Shown here piece by piece: positions 35,291 to 43,572 of a DNA stretch of 64,000 nucleotides. Source of the stretch: CAJCJE01 sp963818685. Lineage in GTDB: Bacteria > Actinomycetota > Actinomycetes > Mycobacteriales > Pseudonocardiaceae. Position 1 is the stretch's first letter. Every line of letters starts with the position of its first letter. The position numbers were made by a program, and so were the translations under genes. A model generated the notes under the pieces. The model saw only the letters and a list, made by a program, of their open reading frames with translations. It had not been told where the DNA came from and searched no databases. Location of the stretch: positions 248,001 to 312,000 of the forward strand of contig CAWFTJ010000004.1 of NCBI GenBank assembly GCA_963818685.1, written 5' to 3'.

Positions 35291-36435
35291 TGCCTCGCCT
35301 CCAGTTGCCGTACCGCTTCGAACGCCTCGGCGAACAATCCGCGTTCGGCGTCGGTTGGCGCGCTCCCCCGACAATCCAGCACGAAATCCTCGGCGAGGGT
35401 GGCATCGTCCCGGCCGTGTGCGGAACCACGGGGCGCCGGCCGCAACTGTTCGCCGTCCGGCAGCCAATCCAGCCGCACCGTGAACGGAAACCGTTCCTGC
35501 AGCCTGCGCATGGCATCCAACGGCCGCACCGAATCCGTGAGCACCGCGTGCAGGTAACAGTCGACGACGTTCTCGTTCGCGGGATCGGCCAGCAACTCGG
35601 CCAGTTCCCCGCGCATCAAGGCCAACCGCCTCGGCACCGGAAGCTCGTGCCGGCGCACATGTTCAAGGCCGTCGCGCCCGAGATCCACCAGCCACACCGA
35701 TTTCCGCTGCCTCGCCTCGGAAAACGAGTACGCGATCGGACTGCCCGCATAGCGCAGGTGCTCGGCAAGAGTCTGCGCGCCGTGCAGATGCCCGAGCGCC
35801 ACATAGTCGATGCCGTCGAACACCGATGCCGGCACTTCCTCGATACCACCAACGGCGATCGTGCGTTCGGATTCGGAGGGCGCGGCACCGGTGACGAAAG
35901 CGTGCGCGAGTACGACCGATCGAACACCGGGTCCGCGTTGGGCGAGATCGGCGTGGACGCGGTTCATGGCCTCGCCGAGCACGCCGGCGTGCCCCCGCAG
36001 CTCGGGCTTGCCGAGCGCGTGCCTGGCCGGGTCTGGCTCCAGATAAGGGATTCCGTAGCAGGCGAGGACGCCGTGCTCGTCCCGCAACAGCACCGGACGG
36101 TCCAACTCGGCGACGCTGGTGCGCAGGTGCAGCCCGCCCGCCTCGGCGAACTCGGCGAACGCGCCGAGCCGTTGCGCGGAATCGTGATTGCCCGCGATGA
36201 TCACCAGTTCCGCGCCGGCACCGCGGATCGCGGACAGCGCCCTCGTGCACGTGGCGACGGCTTCCGCGGAGGGCACCGCGCGGTCGTACAGATCACCGGA
36301 CACCACAACGACATCGACCCGCTCGGCCTCGACCAGCTCGGCAATGGCACCGAGCACGACCTCCTGATCGGCAAGCAGATCCCGGCCGTGGAAGGTTCGT
36401 CCCACGTGCCAGTCGGAGGTGTGCAGCAATCGCAT
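35287..36435 (-). CDS. sbcD: Exonuclease SbcD, nuclease subunit
   Basis: 382-residue Mre11-type metallophosphoesterase nuclease. Metal-binding motifs are TSDWHVG (D8, H10), SGDLYDRAVP (D48) and AGNHDSAQRL (N83, H84, D85); GHLHGAQ supplies later ligands. The C-terminal capping domain ends MRRLQERFPFTVRLDW. ATG at 36435. First gene of the sbcDC unit, with ATGA overlap to sbcC. Confidence 0.95.
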   Translation of the reverse strand: MRLLHTSDWHVGRTFHGRDLLADQEVVLGAIAELVEAERVDVVVVSGDLYDRAVPSAEAVATCTRALSAIRGAGAELVIIAGNHDSAQRLGAFAEFAEAGGLHLRTSVAELDRPVLLRDEHGVLACYGIPYLEPDPARHALGKPELRGHAGVLGEAMNRVHADLAQRGPGVRSVVLAHAFVTGAAPSESERTIAVGGIEEVPASVFDGIDYVALGHLHGAQTLAEHLRYAGSPIAYSFSEARQRKSVWLVDLGRDGLEHVRRHELPVPRRLALMRGELAELLADPANENVVDCYLHAVLTDSVRPLDAMRRLQERFPFTVRLDWLPDGEQLRPAPRGSAHGRDDATLAEDFVLDCRGSAPTDAERGLFAEAFEAVRQLEARQ

Positions 36436-36603
36436 GGGCCCAAATTAGGGCCGATAGCCGACTTTTCTTGGTAGCGACACTTTTTTCTCACTCGAACGTG
36501 TGTTCGAACGTGCTTTTCGTCGGTGATGCGAGTAAAGATCGACCTAGTCAACGAAGACCCACCACGCATCCATCAGATCGACCGAATCTACCGGGAGCCC
36601 GAC

Positions 36604-37539
36604 ATGACCGCAGTGACCGGCATCGCCGCCATCGTGCTGGCATTGCTCCTTGCCGGCGCCACCGTGCTGTTCTGGAAGCTGTACCAGGACAGCAACCGCC
36701 GGGCGGACGCGGCGCTGCGGATGGTCCAGGCCGAACGCGATCGAACCGACCAGCAACAGACCGCGCTCCAGAGATACCAGGTCGCGTTCGCGTCCATCCG
36801 CGGTCGGGGCGAGCTCGGCGAACAGATGCTCGCGGAGACGGCCCGCTCACTCGGCCTGCGCGAGGGCCTGCACTTCACCCTACAGACCGATGTCGCGGGC
36901 GGTGGCGCGGTCAGGCCGGACATGGTGCTGGAGGTCGGCGGCGGCCGCCAGGTCCCCGTCGACGCCAAGATGAGTCTGGCCTGCTGGGCGGAGGCCATGG
37001 AGACCACCGACCCGGCCGAGCGGCTGGACGCGTTACGCGTGCACGTGCGCAACATCCGGTCCCGCGCGGCGGAACTGGCCGGCAAGGGCTACCAGCGTTG
37101 GGCGGACGCGATCTACGGCACGATCATGTTCGTACCTTCCGACTCCGCCGTCGTGGTGGCCATGGACACCGACCCGGAACTGTTGCGCTGGTTGCTCGAT
37201 CGCCGCGTGTTCCTATGTGGACCGACGGGATTCGCGGTGATCGCGTCCGCCGCCATGTTCGCGGCGACCGAACGCGCGATCGCCGAGGACGTGGAACAGG
37301 TGCGCATGCAGGCCGCCGCCGCGCATCGCACGGCGGCCGGCGCGGTGGACGCGTTCAACCTGTCCAGCACCCATTTACAACGCTTCCTGGCCGCACGGCG
37401 GCGCGAACTGGACGCGTTGGAGAGCTTCCGAGGGGTGGTGGCACCGCTGACCGAGGCGGCGGCCAGCCCCACCCCGCTCGCGTCGATCCGCAGATCGGAG
37501 GAGTTGACCAACGGCAGCCAACCGTCACTCGGCGAATAG
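36604..37539 (+). CDS. RmuC-domain protein
   Basis: 311 residues. An N-terminal transmembrane helix (4-24) is followed by a coiled coil (30-58) and the RmuC nuclease-like core: RGRGELGEQML, RPDMVLEVGGGRQVPVDAKMS and the later helix KGYQRWADAIYGTIMFVPSD. RmuC proteins limit recombination-mediated rearrangement. It is shorter than Escherichia coli RmuC because the C-terminal coiled coil is reduced. ATG at 36604 after GGGAG; the frame stays open upstream to 36523 but without the membrane segment in place. Divergent from sbcDC, another DNA-repair unit. Confidence 0.82.
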   Translation: MTAVTGIAAIVLALLLAGATVLFWKLYQDSNRRADAALRMVQAERDRTDQQQTALQRYQVAFASIRGRGELGEQMLAETARSLGLREGLHFTLQTDVAGGGAVRPDMVLEVGGGRQVPVDAKMSLACWAEAMETTDPAERLDALRVHVRNIRSRAAELAGKGYQRWADAIYGTIMFVPSDSAVVVAMDTDPELLRWLLDRRVFLCGPTGFAVIASAAMFAATERAIAEDVEQVRMQAAAAHRTAAGAVDAFNLSSTHLQRFLAARRRELDALESFRGVVAPLTEAAASPTPLASIRRSEELTNGSQPSLGE

Positions 37540-37900
37540 GCCGATCGGCGGTACGCACCGCAGAACCCGACCGACCGACCACACCGGACGGGGCGTCGAC
37601 CGGCCCGCGACGACCGCCCATTGGAGACACCCTCGGGTGAAATCTCCGCGCAACACCGAACCACGCGAAGTTCGCTCCACGACGGCAGGGAAACGGAGGT
37701 GATCAATCGAACGATCATGGGGCGCGGTGAGCAACCCTGGTCAGCTGGGTAAACGTCCGTCCGAGTGGCTTCGGCGCCCGGAAGATCCAGCAGATCGACT
37801 GCCCGCTCGCATCCCAAAAAACCGACAAAATTCGGCGCCTAACCTGATGGCAACCGGACTGGACACCGACGTGCTCACGAATTGGCTACGGTATGGCTAC
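37540..37900. other. Intergenic region, no gene recognised
   Basis: 361 bases between the RmuC gene and the small leaderless frame at 37901. An 84-codon open frame crosses it (37727-37981) but its codon third positions lack the GC bias of real genes here. An A-run at 37817-37830 stands out in the GC-rich background. No riboswitch or hairpin terminator pattern was convincing. Confidence 0.5.
37887..37892 (+). promoter_or_regulatory. -10 box of the uORF-DUF6542 transcript
   Basis: TACGGT, 8 bases before the GTG at 37901. Confidence 0.42.
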
Positions 37901-37981
37901 GTGGCCGCGCTCGCGCCCCAACGCGAGCACAACAGAGTCGTCGGTCAAGGACCGTTAAGTGCCGGTGAGGTGAAGGCGTGA
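37901..37981 (+). CDS. Putative leaderless upstream ORF (26 residues)
   Basis: GTG at 37901, 8 bases after a TACGGT box, opens a 26-codon frame (MAALAPQREHNRVVGQGPLS at the start) whose TGA overlaps the GTG of the DUF6542 gene in GTGA. This is the geometry of a leaderless uORF that feeds ribosomes to the next gene by reinitiation. The peptide itself has no recognisable family and may matter only as a translated leader. Confidence 0.42.
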   Translation: MAALAPQREHNRVVGQGPLSAGEVKA

Positions 37982-38838
37982 CAACCACACGCGATCGTGG
38001 ACGCGACACAAGGGCGTCGGGAGGCCCTCGTTGGGACGAGCGTTCCGCGTTCGGCACCCGAGGGTGGCCCTGGTGGGCCGCGGTCGTGTTGGCCCTCGGT
38101 CTGTCGATCGTCGGCGCCGTCATCGACGAGAAGGCCAACCAGGACATCGCCACGATCTTCCGGACGACGTTCGTGATCGGCTGCGTCGCCGCCGTGTGCG
38201 TCGTGCGTCGCCGGAACCTGTTCGGTCCGATGGTGCAGCCGCCGCTGATCCTGGTCGTCGTGGTGCCCCTGATCGCCGTGGCGCTGGACGCCAAGCCCGG
38301 CAGCAAGGTCCTGGTGATCGGCCCGCAGCTGATCAACAACTTCCCGGTGATGGCTATCACCACCGGTGTCACCGTGGTGCTCGGCGCGATCCGGTACCTG
38401 GTCCAGCGCCGTCCGGTCGACGACGTGGACAGCGACCGGCCACGCAGGCCCGAGGGCCGCGATCGGGACCGGGTGCCCGCCAGCCGTGACCGCGACCTCG
38501 ACGACCGGCCCGCCGGCCGGGGCGGCCGTCCGTCGGCGGGCGGGCGAGGCAGCCAGGACCGCGTCCCGCCGCGCGACCGCGATCCGCGCCGTGACCCCAG
38601 CCGGGGTGGCCGCAGCGGCGGCGATCGCGGTGGTAGCGATCGCGGTGTGGACCGTGAGGCTCGGCCGAGCCGCGACCCGCGCGACCGAGGCCGTGATCCC
38701 CGCGACCGCGACGCTCGGGACCGCGAGCCTCGGGACCGAGATCCGCGCGACCGGGATTCACGTGGCCAGGCCCGCGGCCGTTCCCCCCGCGACCGGGACC
38801 CCCGGCGCGATCCGCGCCGCCGCGACGACGACTACTGA
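37978..38838 (+). CDS. DUF6542 membrane protein with Arg/Asp-rich tail
   Basis: 286 residues. Four transmembrane segments lie in residues 30-145 (WPWWAAVVLALGL, FVIGCVAAVCVV, PLILVVVVPLIAVAL and NFPVMAITTGVTVVLG). The last 140 residues are a low-complexity R/D/P/G tail built from DPRDRD-like repeats, probably disordered and cytoplasmic. By position next to ispH it is the Rv1111c counterpart; function unknown. GTG at 37978 with GAGGTGAAGG upstream. A 26-codon frame overlaps its start. Confidence 0.8.
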   Translation: MTTTRDRGRDTRASGGPRWDERSAFGTRGWPWWAAVVLALGLSIVGAVIDEKANQDIATIFRTTFVIGCVAAVCVVRRRNLFGPMVQPPLILVVVVPLIAVALDAKPGSKVLVIGPQLINNFPVMAITTGVTVVLGAIRYLVQRRPVDDVDSDRPRRPEGRDRDRVPASRDRDLDDRPAGRGGRPSAGGRGSQDRVPPRDRDPRRDPSRGGRSGGDRGGSDRGVDREARPSRDPRDRGRDPRDRDARDREPRDRDPRDRDSRGQARGRSPRDRDPRRDPRRRDDDY

Positions 38839-38880
38839 CCAACAGACGGACTGACCAACAGACGGACTACTGACCAACAA
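38836..38880. repeat. Short tandem repeat after the DUF6542 gene
   Basis: TGACCAACAGACGGAC occurs twice in tandem (38836-38851, 38852-38867) and a third partial copy TGACCAACA follows at 38871. The first copy contains the DUF6542 stop codon. Confidence 0.7.
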
Positions 38881-38883
38881 CCG

Positions 38884-38923
38884 ACGAGAGCCGCCCTGGA
38901 ACAGCATCCGGGACGGCTCTCGT
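38884..38923. terminator. Bidirectional terminator between DUF6542 and ispH
   Basis: ACGAGAGCCG (38884-38893) and CGGCTCTCGT (38914-38923) form a 10-bp stem between two convergent genes, 11 bases after the end of ispH. Confidence 0.75.
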
Positions 38924-38933
38924 ATGTCCGGGG

Positions 38934-39980
38934 TCAGGAGTTGGCGCCGCCGAGATCCTTGCGGAGTTCGCGGGGCAGCGCGAAGGCCAGCTTCTCGTTG
39001 GCCGTGGTGACCTCCTGCACGTCCGACCAGCCTCGCTCGGCGAGGAAGGCCAACACCTGCTCGACAAGCACCTCGGGCACGGACGCGCCGCTGGTCACGC
39101 CGATGGTGCCGGCACCGGCCAGCCACGACTCGTCGATCTCCGACGCGTAGTCGATCAGGTGCGAGGTGCGGGCGCCGGCCTGCACCGCGACCTCGACGAG
39201 CCGCTTGGAGTTGGACGAGTTGGTCGAACCGACGACAAGGACCACGTCGCACTCTGGGGCCATGGCCTTCACCGCGACCTGACGGTTCTGGGTGGCGTAA
39301 CAGATGTCGTCGCTGGGCGGGTTCTGCAGGTCGGGGAAGCGTTCGCGGAGCGCGTCGACCCGCTCCATGGTCTCGTCGACCGAGAGCGTCGTCTGGGACA
39401 GCCAGACCACTTTGGACGGGTCGCGTATCTCGACCTTGGCCACGTCCTCGGCCTTGTCCACGAGCTGCACGTTGTTCGGGGCCTCGCCGGTGGTGCCGTC
39501 GACCTCTTCATGCCCGGCATGGCCGATCAGCAGAATGTCGTAGTCGTCCTTGGCGAACCGCTTCGCCTCCTGGTGCACCTTGGTCACCAGTGGGCAGGTC
39601 GCATCGATGGTGCGCAGGCCACGGGCCTCGGCCTCCTGGTGCACCATCGGCGAGACACCGTGCGCGGAGAACACGACCAGCGCACCCTCGGGCACCTCGT
39701 CGGTGTCGTCGACGAAGATCGCGCCGCGTTCGCGCAACTGGTCCACGACATAGCGGTTGTGCACGATCTCCTTGCGCACGTAGACCGGTGCGCCGTAGGT
39801 CTCAAGTGCTTTCTCGACGGTCACCACGGCGCGGTCGACGCCCGCGCAGTAACCGCGTGGCCTGGCCAGCAGGACCCGCCCCGGCTTCGTGCCGGCGGAG
39901 CCGACACCGGGATCTGCCGGCGCAACGCCGCTTGCTCGGTCGGGTGTGCCGTTATCGGTAACCGGAGTCGACGCCGTCAT
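38934..39980 (-). CDS. ispH: 4-hydroxy-3-methylbut-2-enyl diphosphate reductase
   Basis: 348-residue iron-sulfur enzyme, last step of the MEP isoprenoid pathway, yielding IPP and DMAPP. Cluster ligands are C45 (PRGYCAGV), C129 (DATCPLVTKVH) and C227 (DDICYATQNRQ); the catalytic TGEAPNN region and GSTNSSNSKRL also fit. A 33-residue N-terminal extension is probably disordered. ATG at 39980 has TACGCT 6 bases upstream, suggesting a leaderless mRNA. Confidence 0.96.
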   Translation of the reverse strand: MTASTPVTDNGTPDRASGVAPADPGVGSAGTKPGRVLLARPRGYCAGVDRAVVTVEKALETYGAPVYVRKEIVHNRYVVDQLRERGAIFVDDTDEVPEGALVVFSAHGVSPMVHQEAEARGLRTIDATCPLVTKVHQEAKRFAKDDYDILLIGHAGHEEVDGTTGEAPNNVQLVDKAEDVAKVEIRDPSKVVWLSQTTLSVDETMERVDALRERFPDLQNPPSDDICYATQNRQVAVKAMAPECDVVLVVGSTNSSNSKRLVEVAVQAGARTSHLIDYASEIDESWLAGAGTIGVTSGASVPEVLVEQVLAFLAERGWSDVQEVTTANEKLAFALPRELRKDLGGANS

Positions 39981-39986
39981 GTCTCT

Positions 39987-39992
39987 AGCGTA
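39987..39992 (-). promoter_or_regulatory. -10 box for leaderless ispH
   Basis: TACGCT on the minus strand, 6 bases before the ATG at 39980. Confidence 0.48.
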
Positions 39993-40102
39993 CGACCGGG
40001 TCGAGGTCGTATGGTGGCGCCTCTGGTGTCACGCGTCACGTACCAGTCGTCGACGGTGCGTAACGCTGGGCAGGATCGCCGGACTGGGGCAGGCTAGAGG
40101 AC

Positions 40103-40708
40103 ATGAAGCCACTACCGCTGCCGTTGCGGGTCGCCGCCGGCCTCGCGGTCACCGCCGTGGACCGCGCGAGGCAGCTGCCGGAAAAGCTGGCTGAGTTGCC
40201 GGTCACAGTGGTCAGCCAGGCGCTGCAACTGTCCATGCGGGTGCAGCAGCAGGTCACCGAACTCGCGATCAAGGGCGACGACGCCCTGTCCGCATGGCGT
40301 CCGGTCGAGGAGAAGCCCGAGTGGGCGACGTTTGACGAGGACAAGACCGGCGACGACTACGACGCGACCCCGGTATGGGGCGAGCCGCGCAACGGCGCCG
40401 TGTCCAGGTTCGACAGCGTCGAACTGACCGAGGACGACGAGATCGACAATGCGCGTGGTGAGCGCTCGGTCGACGGCTCGGCGGAAGACGAGACCGACGA
40501 GAACGAAGACGAGACCGACGAGGTCGCGGCGCCGGAGGCGCTGCCCGTCTACCAGCAGCTGACGCTGGCGCAGGTGCGCGCCCGGCTGCGCCGGTTCGAC
40601 GAGGACCAGCTGATCGAGTTGATCGACTTCGAGGAGCGGCACGACAACCGGCCGGACTTCGTCGGGATGTTGACCCGGCGGCTGACCACCCTGCGCGACC
40701 AGCAGTGA
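40103..40708 (+). CDS. Lipid droplet-associated-type protein
   Basis: 201 residues, matching the Rv1109c position and family as I recall it. An amphipathic N-terminal region (LPLPLRVAAGLAVTAVDRAR, then QLPEKLAELPVTVVSQALQL) could lie on a lipid surface. The middle is very acidic (ETDENEDETDE), and the C-terminal 50 residues form a conserved helical cap (LTLAQVRARLRRFDEDQLIE). Its stop overlaps the xseA start in GTGA, so it is translated with xseA. Confidence 0.75.
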   Translation: MKPLPLPLRVAAGLAVTAVDRARQLPEKLAELPVTVVSQALQLSMRVQQQVTELAIKGDDALSAWRPVEEKPEWATFDEDKTGDDYDATPVWGEPRNGAVSRFDSVELTEDDEIDNARGERSVDGSAEDETDENEDETDEVAAPEALPVYQQLTLAQVRARLRRFDEDQLIELIDFEERHDNRPDFVGMLTRRLTTLRDQQ

Positions 40709-42000
40709 CCGCCACGGCATCAGGCGAGCCGACCAGCCCGGAAGCGCCGTGGCCGGTGCGCACGGTCGCACGCAAGATCGCCGAGTGGATCAACCGGCTC
40801 GGCACCATCTGGGTCGAGGGCCAGGTGACCCAGATCTCCGCCCGGCCCGGCACGGCGACCGCGTTCATCACGCTGCGGGACCCCTCGGCGGACGTGTCGC
40901 TGAGCATCACGTGTTCGACGAACCTGTTGCGCGGCCAGCAACAGGTGTTGGCCGAGGGCAGCCAGGTCGTCGTGCACGGCAAGCCGACGTTCTACATCAA
41001 CCGCGGCACGTTGAGCCTGCGCGTCGACGAGATCCGCGCGGTCGGCATCGGCGAACTGTTGGCGCGGATCGAACGGCTGCGCCGGTTACTCGCGGCCGAG
41101 GGTTTGTTCGATCCGGCGCGCAAGCGCAAGCTGCCGTTCCTGCCCGGCACGATCGGGTTGATCACCGGGCGGGCGTCCGCCGCCGAGCATGACGTGTTGA
41201 CCAACGCCCAGCGGCGTTGGCCCTCGGTGCGGTTCCGGGTGGAGAACGTCGCGGTGCAGGGGCCGATGGCGGTGCCGCAGATCCTGGAGGCGTTGTCCGC
41301 GCTGGACCGCGATGCCAAGGTCGAGGTGATCGTGCTGGCCAGGGGTGGTGGCAGCGTCGAGGACCTGCTGCCGTTCTCGGACGAGGCGCTGTGTCGCGCG
41401 GTGTCGACGTGCCGGACGCCGGTGGTCAGCGCGATCGGGCACGAGCCGGACACACCACTGGTCGACCATGTCGCGGATCTGCGCGCGTCGACACCGACGG
41501 ACGCGGCCAAACGGATCGTGCCCGACATCGCGGAGGAACTGCACCGCATCTCGGTGCTGCGCGAGCGGGCGCGGCGCTGCCTGCACGGCTGGGTGGACCG
41601 GGAACGACGGCTGCTGGACGCGTTGCGCAGCAGGCCGGTGCTGGCCGATCCGCTGGGGCCGATCAGCCGCAGGGCCGAGGAGGTCGAGCACGCGCGGGAA
41701 CGGACGCGGCGGGCGATGCTGGCCACGTTGAGCGCCGAGCAGGCGGCGCTCGCCGCGACCAGATCGCGGCTGGCCACGCTCGGACCTGCGGCGACGCTGG
41801 CGCGCGGGTACTCGATCCTTCAGGTTCTCGACGATCCGGTCGATGGTGAGCAGGTGACCGACGCCGGCGCTGCGGCGCACGCCCAGCATGTGGTCCGGTC
41901 GATTCACGATCTGGAACCTGGCAGCCGGATTCGGCTGCGGGTGGTCGACGGCGCGGGTTTCGCGACGGTGTCCTCGGTGGAGAGTGACGGCGGGTCATGA
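40705..42000 (+). CDS. xseA: Exodeoxyribonuclease VII large subunit
   Basis: 431 residues. An N-terminal OB fold (WVEGQVTQISARPGTATAF) is followed by the catalytic domain with LITGRASAAEHDV, VIVLARGGGSVEDLLPF and SAIGHEPDTPLVDHVADLRA, then a coiled coil. With XseB it degrades single-stranded DNA. GTG at 40705 overlaps the previous stop (GTGA). A gene of unknown function separates it from xseB. Confidence 0.95.
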   Translation: MTATASGEPTSPEAPWPVRTVARKIAEWINRLGTIWVEGQVTQISARPGTATAFITLRDPSADVSLSITCSTNLLRGQQQVLAEGSQVVVHGKPTFYINRGTLSLRVDEIRAVGIGELLARIERLRRLLAAEGLFDPARKRKLPFLPGTIGLITGRASAAEHDVLTNAQRRWPSVRFRVENVAVQGPMAVPQILEALSALDRDAKVEVIVLARGGGSVEDLLPFSDEALCRAVSTCRTPVVSAIGHEPDTPLVDHVADLRASTPTDAAKRIVPDIAEELHRISVLRERARRCLHGWVDRERRLLDALRSRPVLADPLGPISRRAEEVEHARERTRRAMLATLSAEQAALAATRSRLATLGPAATLARGYSILQVLDDPVDGEQVTDAGAAAHAQHVVRSIHDLEPGSRIRLRVVDGAGFATVSSVESDGGS

Positions 42001-42455
42001 ACCAGCACAGGAAGCTAGCCACCATGCCGGTCGCCGGCAGCGAAGCGACATACCTGCCGCTGGCCGTCTCGGCGGCGCGTGCCGCGCTCGGCGCGGCCCG
42101 CGACCAACGGAAAGCCGCGAACGCGGAGGCGGTCAGCCGACACGCGGAAGCCGCCGAACTCGCCGCCGTCGACTGCTGGACCGTCCTGGTCGCCGGCTGC
42201 GACTCGCCTGCGCGGCGGGTGCTCATCGGCCGGCTGCGTTCGTTGACCGAGGCGACCTCGCGCTATGTCGGCCTCGACTGCTGGTTCCGCGCAGGCTCGC
42301 CGCACCGGCAGCGGGTCGTGGGTGCCGAAACGCGGATCGCGGAAGCCGTGAGTGACGGCGACGGCGCGGAGTTCGCCGAGGCGTTCGTCGGCTACGACCA
42401 GGCCGTCGCGACCGCCATCGTGAGCACGCTGAAAAGGCCCGACGCACGGGACTGA
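41997..42455 (+). CDS. Unknown helical protein between xseA and xseB
   Basis: 152 residues, nearly all helix-forming, rich in Ala and Arg. ATG at 41997 overlaps the xseA stop (ATGA), and xseB follows 25 bases after its end, so it is made together with exonuclease VII. The last third (RIAEAVSDGDGAEFAEAF) resembles the final helices of FadR-type FCD ligand domains, but no DNA-binding part is present. No function can be assigned; an accessory to exonuclease VII is only a contextual guess. Confidence 0.7.
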   Translation: MNQHRKLATMPVAGSEATYLPLAVSAARAALGAARDQRKAANAEAVSRHAEAAELAAVDCWTVLVAGCDSPARRVLIGRLRSLTEATSRYVGLDCWFRAGSPHRQRVVGAETRIAEAVSDGDGAEFAEAFVGYDQAVATAIVSTLKRPDARD

Positions 42456-42479
42456 GCGCGGTAGGGAAAGCTCCATCCC

Positions 42480-42746
42480 ATGATGGCGAGCGCACGCGGC
42501 AAGGACGACCCCGGCAAGGACGGGCCGGAACTCGGCTACGAACAGGCCCGCGACGAGTTGATCGAGGTCGTGCGCAAGCTCGAAGCGGGCGGGCTGTCGC
42601 TGGAGGACTCGCTGGCGCTGTGGGAGCGCGGCGAAGCCCTGGCCACCATCTGCGAACGCCAACTCGCCGGCGCCCGCGACCGCGTCGAAGCCGCCCTCTC
42701 CCGCGCCGAACACGGCGAAGAAGAACCGGCCGACTCCGAGAAGTAG
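42480..42746 (+). CDS. xseB: Exodeoxyribonuclease VII small subunit
   Basis: 88 residues. The core matches XseB: GYEQARDELIEVVRKLEAGG, LSLEDSLALWERGEAL and a coiled C-terminus. An N-terminal charged tail (MMASARGKDD) and acidic C-terminal tail flank it. Two ATG codons in tandem (42480, 42483) follow GGGAAAG. Confidence 0.93.
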   Translation: MMASARGKDDPGKDGPELGYEQARDELIEVVRKLEAGGLSLEDSLALWERGEALATICERQLAGARDRVEAALSRAEHGEEEPADSEK

Positions 42747-42793
42747 CGCCGACAGCCAGGCCCGGTGTCGCGGTCGCGCCGCCCAGGCCGAGA

Positions 42794-43465
42794 TCAGGCG
42801 CCGGGTGTTGGGATGACCGGGGCCGACTGGACGGCCGTTGCCATCGTGGTGAACTCGGCCTGGTCGCCGTTGCCGGTCACCAGCAGGCGCACCTGGCCAA
42901 GGTCGAGCGACCAGGAGACCTCGTCCCTGGTGCCTTGATAGATGGTCCAGCGCTTGCCGCCGACGTCGATCGTGCCCTTCTCCGCCATCTGTGTTTCGGC
43001 GGGCAGGCCAGCGGTTTGGCGGGCCAGGTCGGTCGCGGCCGCCGACGATTCGGCGAGGGCGACGTAGCGGCCTGCCGGTGTGATGAAGCCGATGCGCAGG
43101 TCGTTGGGCCGGGTGGCGTTCGGGCCGATCTCGTCGAGGTCGGCGGAGTTGGCGCGCCAGCCGGCGGGCAGCCTTGGCTGACGCAGCGGAAAGCGCAGCT
43201 GGCCCGCTGCCAGCTGGTACTGCTGCGTCGGGTCGATGCTGGGGCCGCCCGCGCTGATGTTCGTGGCGGGGCTGCCGGGGCTGAACGTGAAGCCGTTCGT
43301 GAGCGCGGCCAGGCCGAGGATGGCGAGTACCAGCACGCCGACCGCTACCGACATCTCCTTGACGCCCCAGCCGAGCCGCGCCGCCCGGCCACCGGGGGGA
43401 GCCGGATCGGGAGCCGCGGGTGCCTCGGGATCGGGTTCGGTGTTCTGTTCGGCCACGACAGCCAT
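42794..43465 (-). CDS. DUF4245 membrane-anchored protein
   Basis: 223 residues: a Pro/Glu-rich cytoplasmic N-terminus, one transmembrane helix (about 38-58) and an extracytoplasmic domain with RFPLRQPRLPAGWRANSA, LRIGFITPAGRYVALAES and RWTIYQGTRDEVSW. These match DUF4245 as I recall the family. Position next to glpX equals Rv1100. Function unknown. It diverges from glpX with 107 bases between. Confidence 0.82.
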   Translation of the reverse strand: MAVVAEQNTEPDPEAPAAPDPAPPGGRAARLGWGVKEMSVAVGVLVLAILGLAALTNGFTFSPGSPATNISAGGPSIDPTQQYQLAAGQLRFPLRQPRLPAGWRANSADLDEIGPNATRPNDLRIGFITPAGRYVALAESSAAATDLARQTAGLPAETQMAEKGTIDVGGKRWTIYQGTRDEVSWSLDLGQVRLLVTGNGDQAEFTTMATAVQSAPVIPTPGA

Positions 43466-43572
43466 GGTCGCAGGTGGGCTAACTCACCTATCGACGGCCA
43501 CCGGGCTCGACGATGCCGCGACCGGACCAATCGTCTGGGAGAATTCCGCCAATCACCCAGGCAGGAGGCGCG

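Noticed and set aside
32396..35557. A 1053-codon open frame on the plus strand opposite sbcC
   Set aside because: It mirrors the sbcC coiled coil; the Arg/Gln/Gly-rich product has no domain, and sbcC on the other strand has complete Walker motifs, zinc hook and start/stop signals.
37650..37860. Possible c-di-AMP or cobalamin riboswitch before the DUF6542 gene
   Set aside because: No conserved core of either class could be matched; only loosely similar short strings.
37727..37981. An 84-codon frame in the gap before the DUF6542 gene
   Set aside because: Its third codon positions lack the GC bias of genes in this window; only its last 26 codons have promoter support.
38836..38880. Tandem TGACCAACAGACGGAC copies considered as a CRISPR or attachment site
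   Set aside because: Units abut without spacers, there are only two and a half copies, and no cas, integrase or tRNA gene is near.
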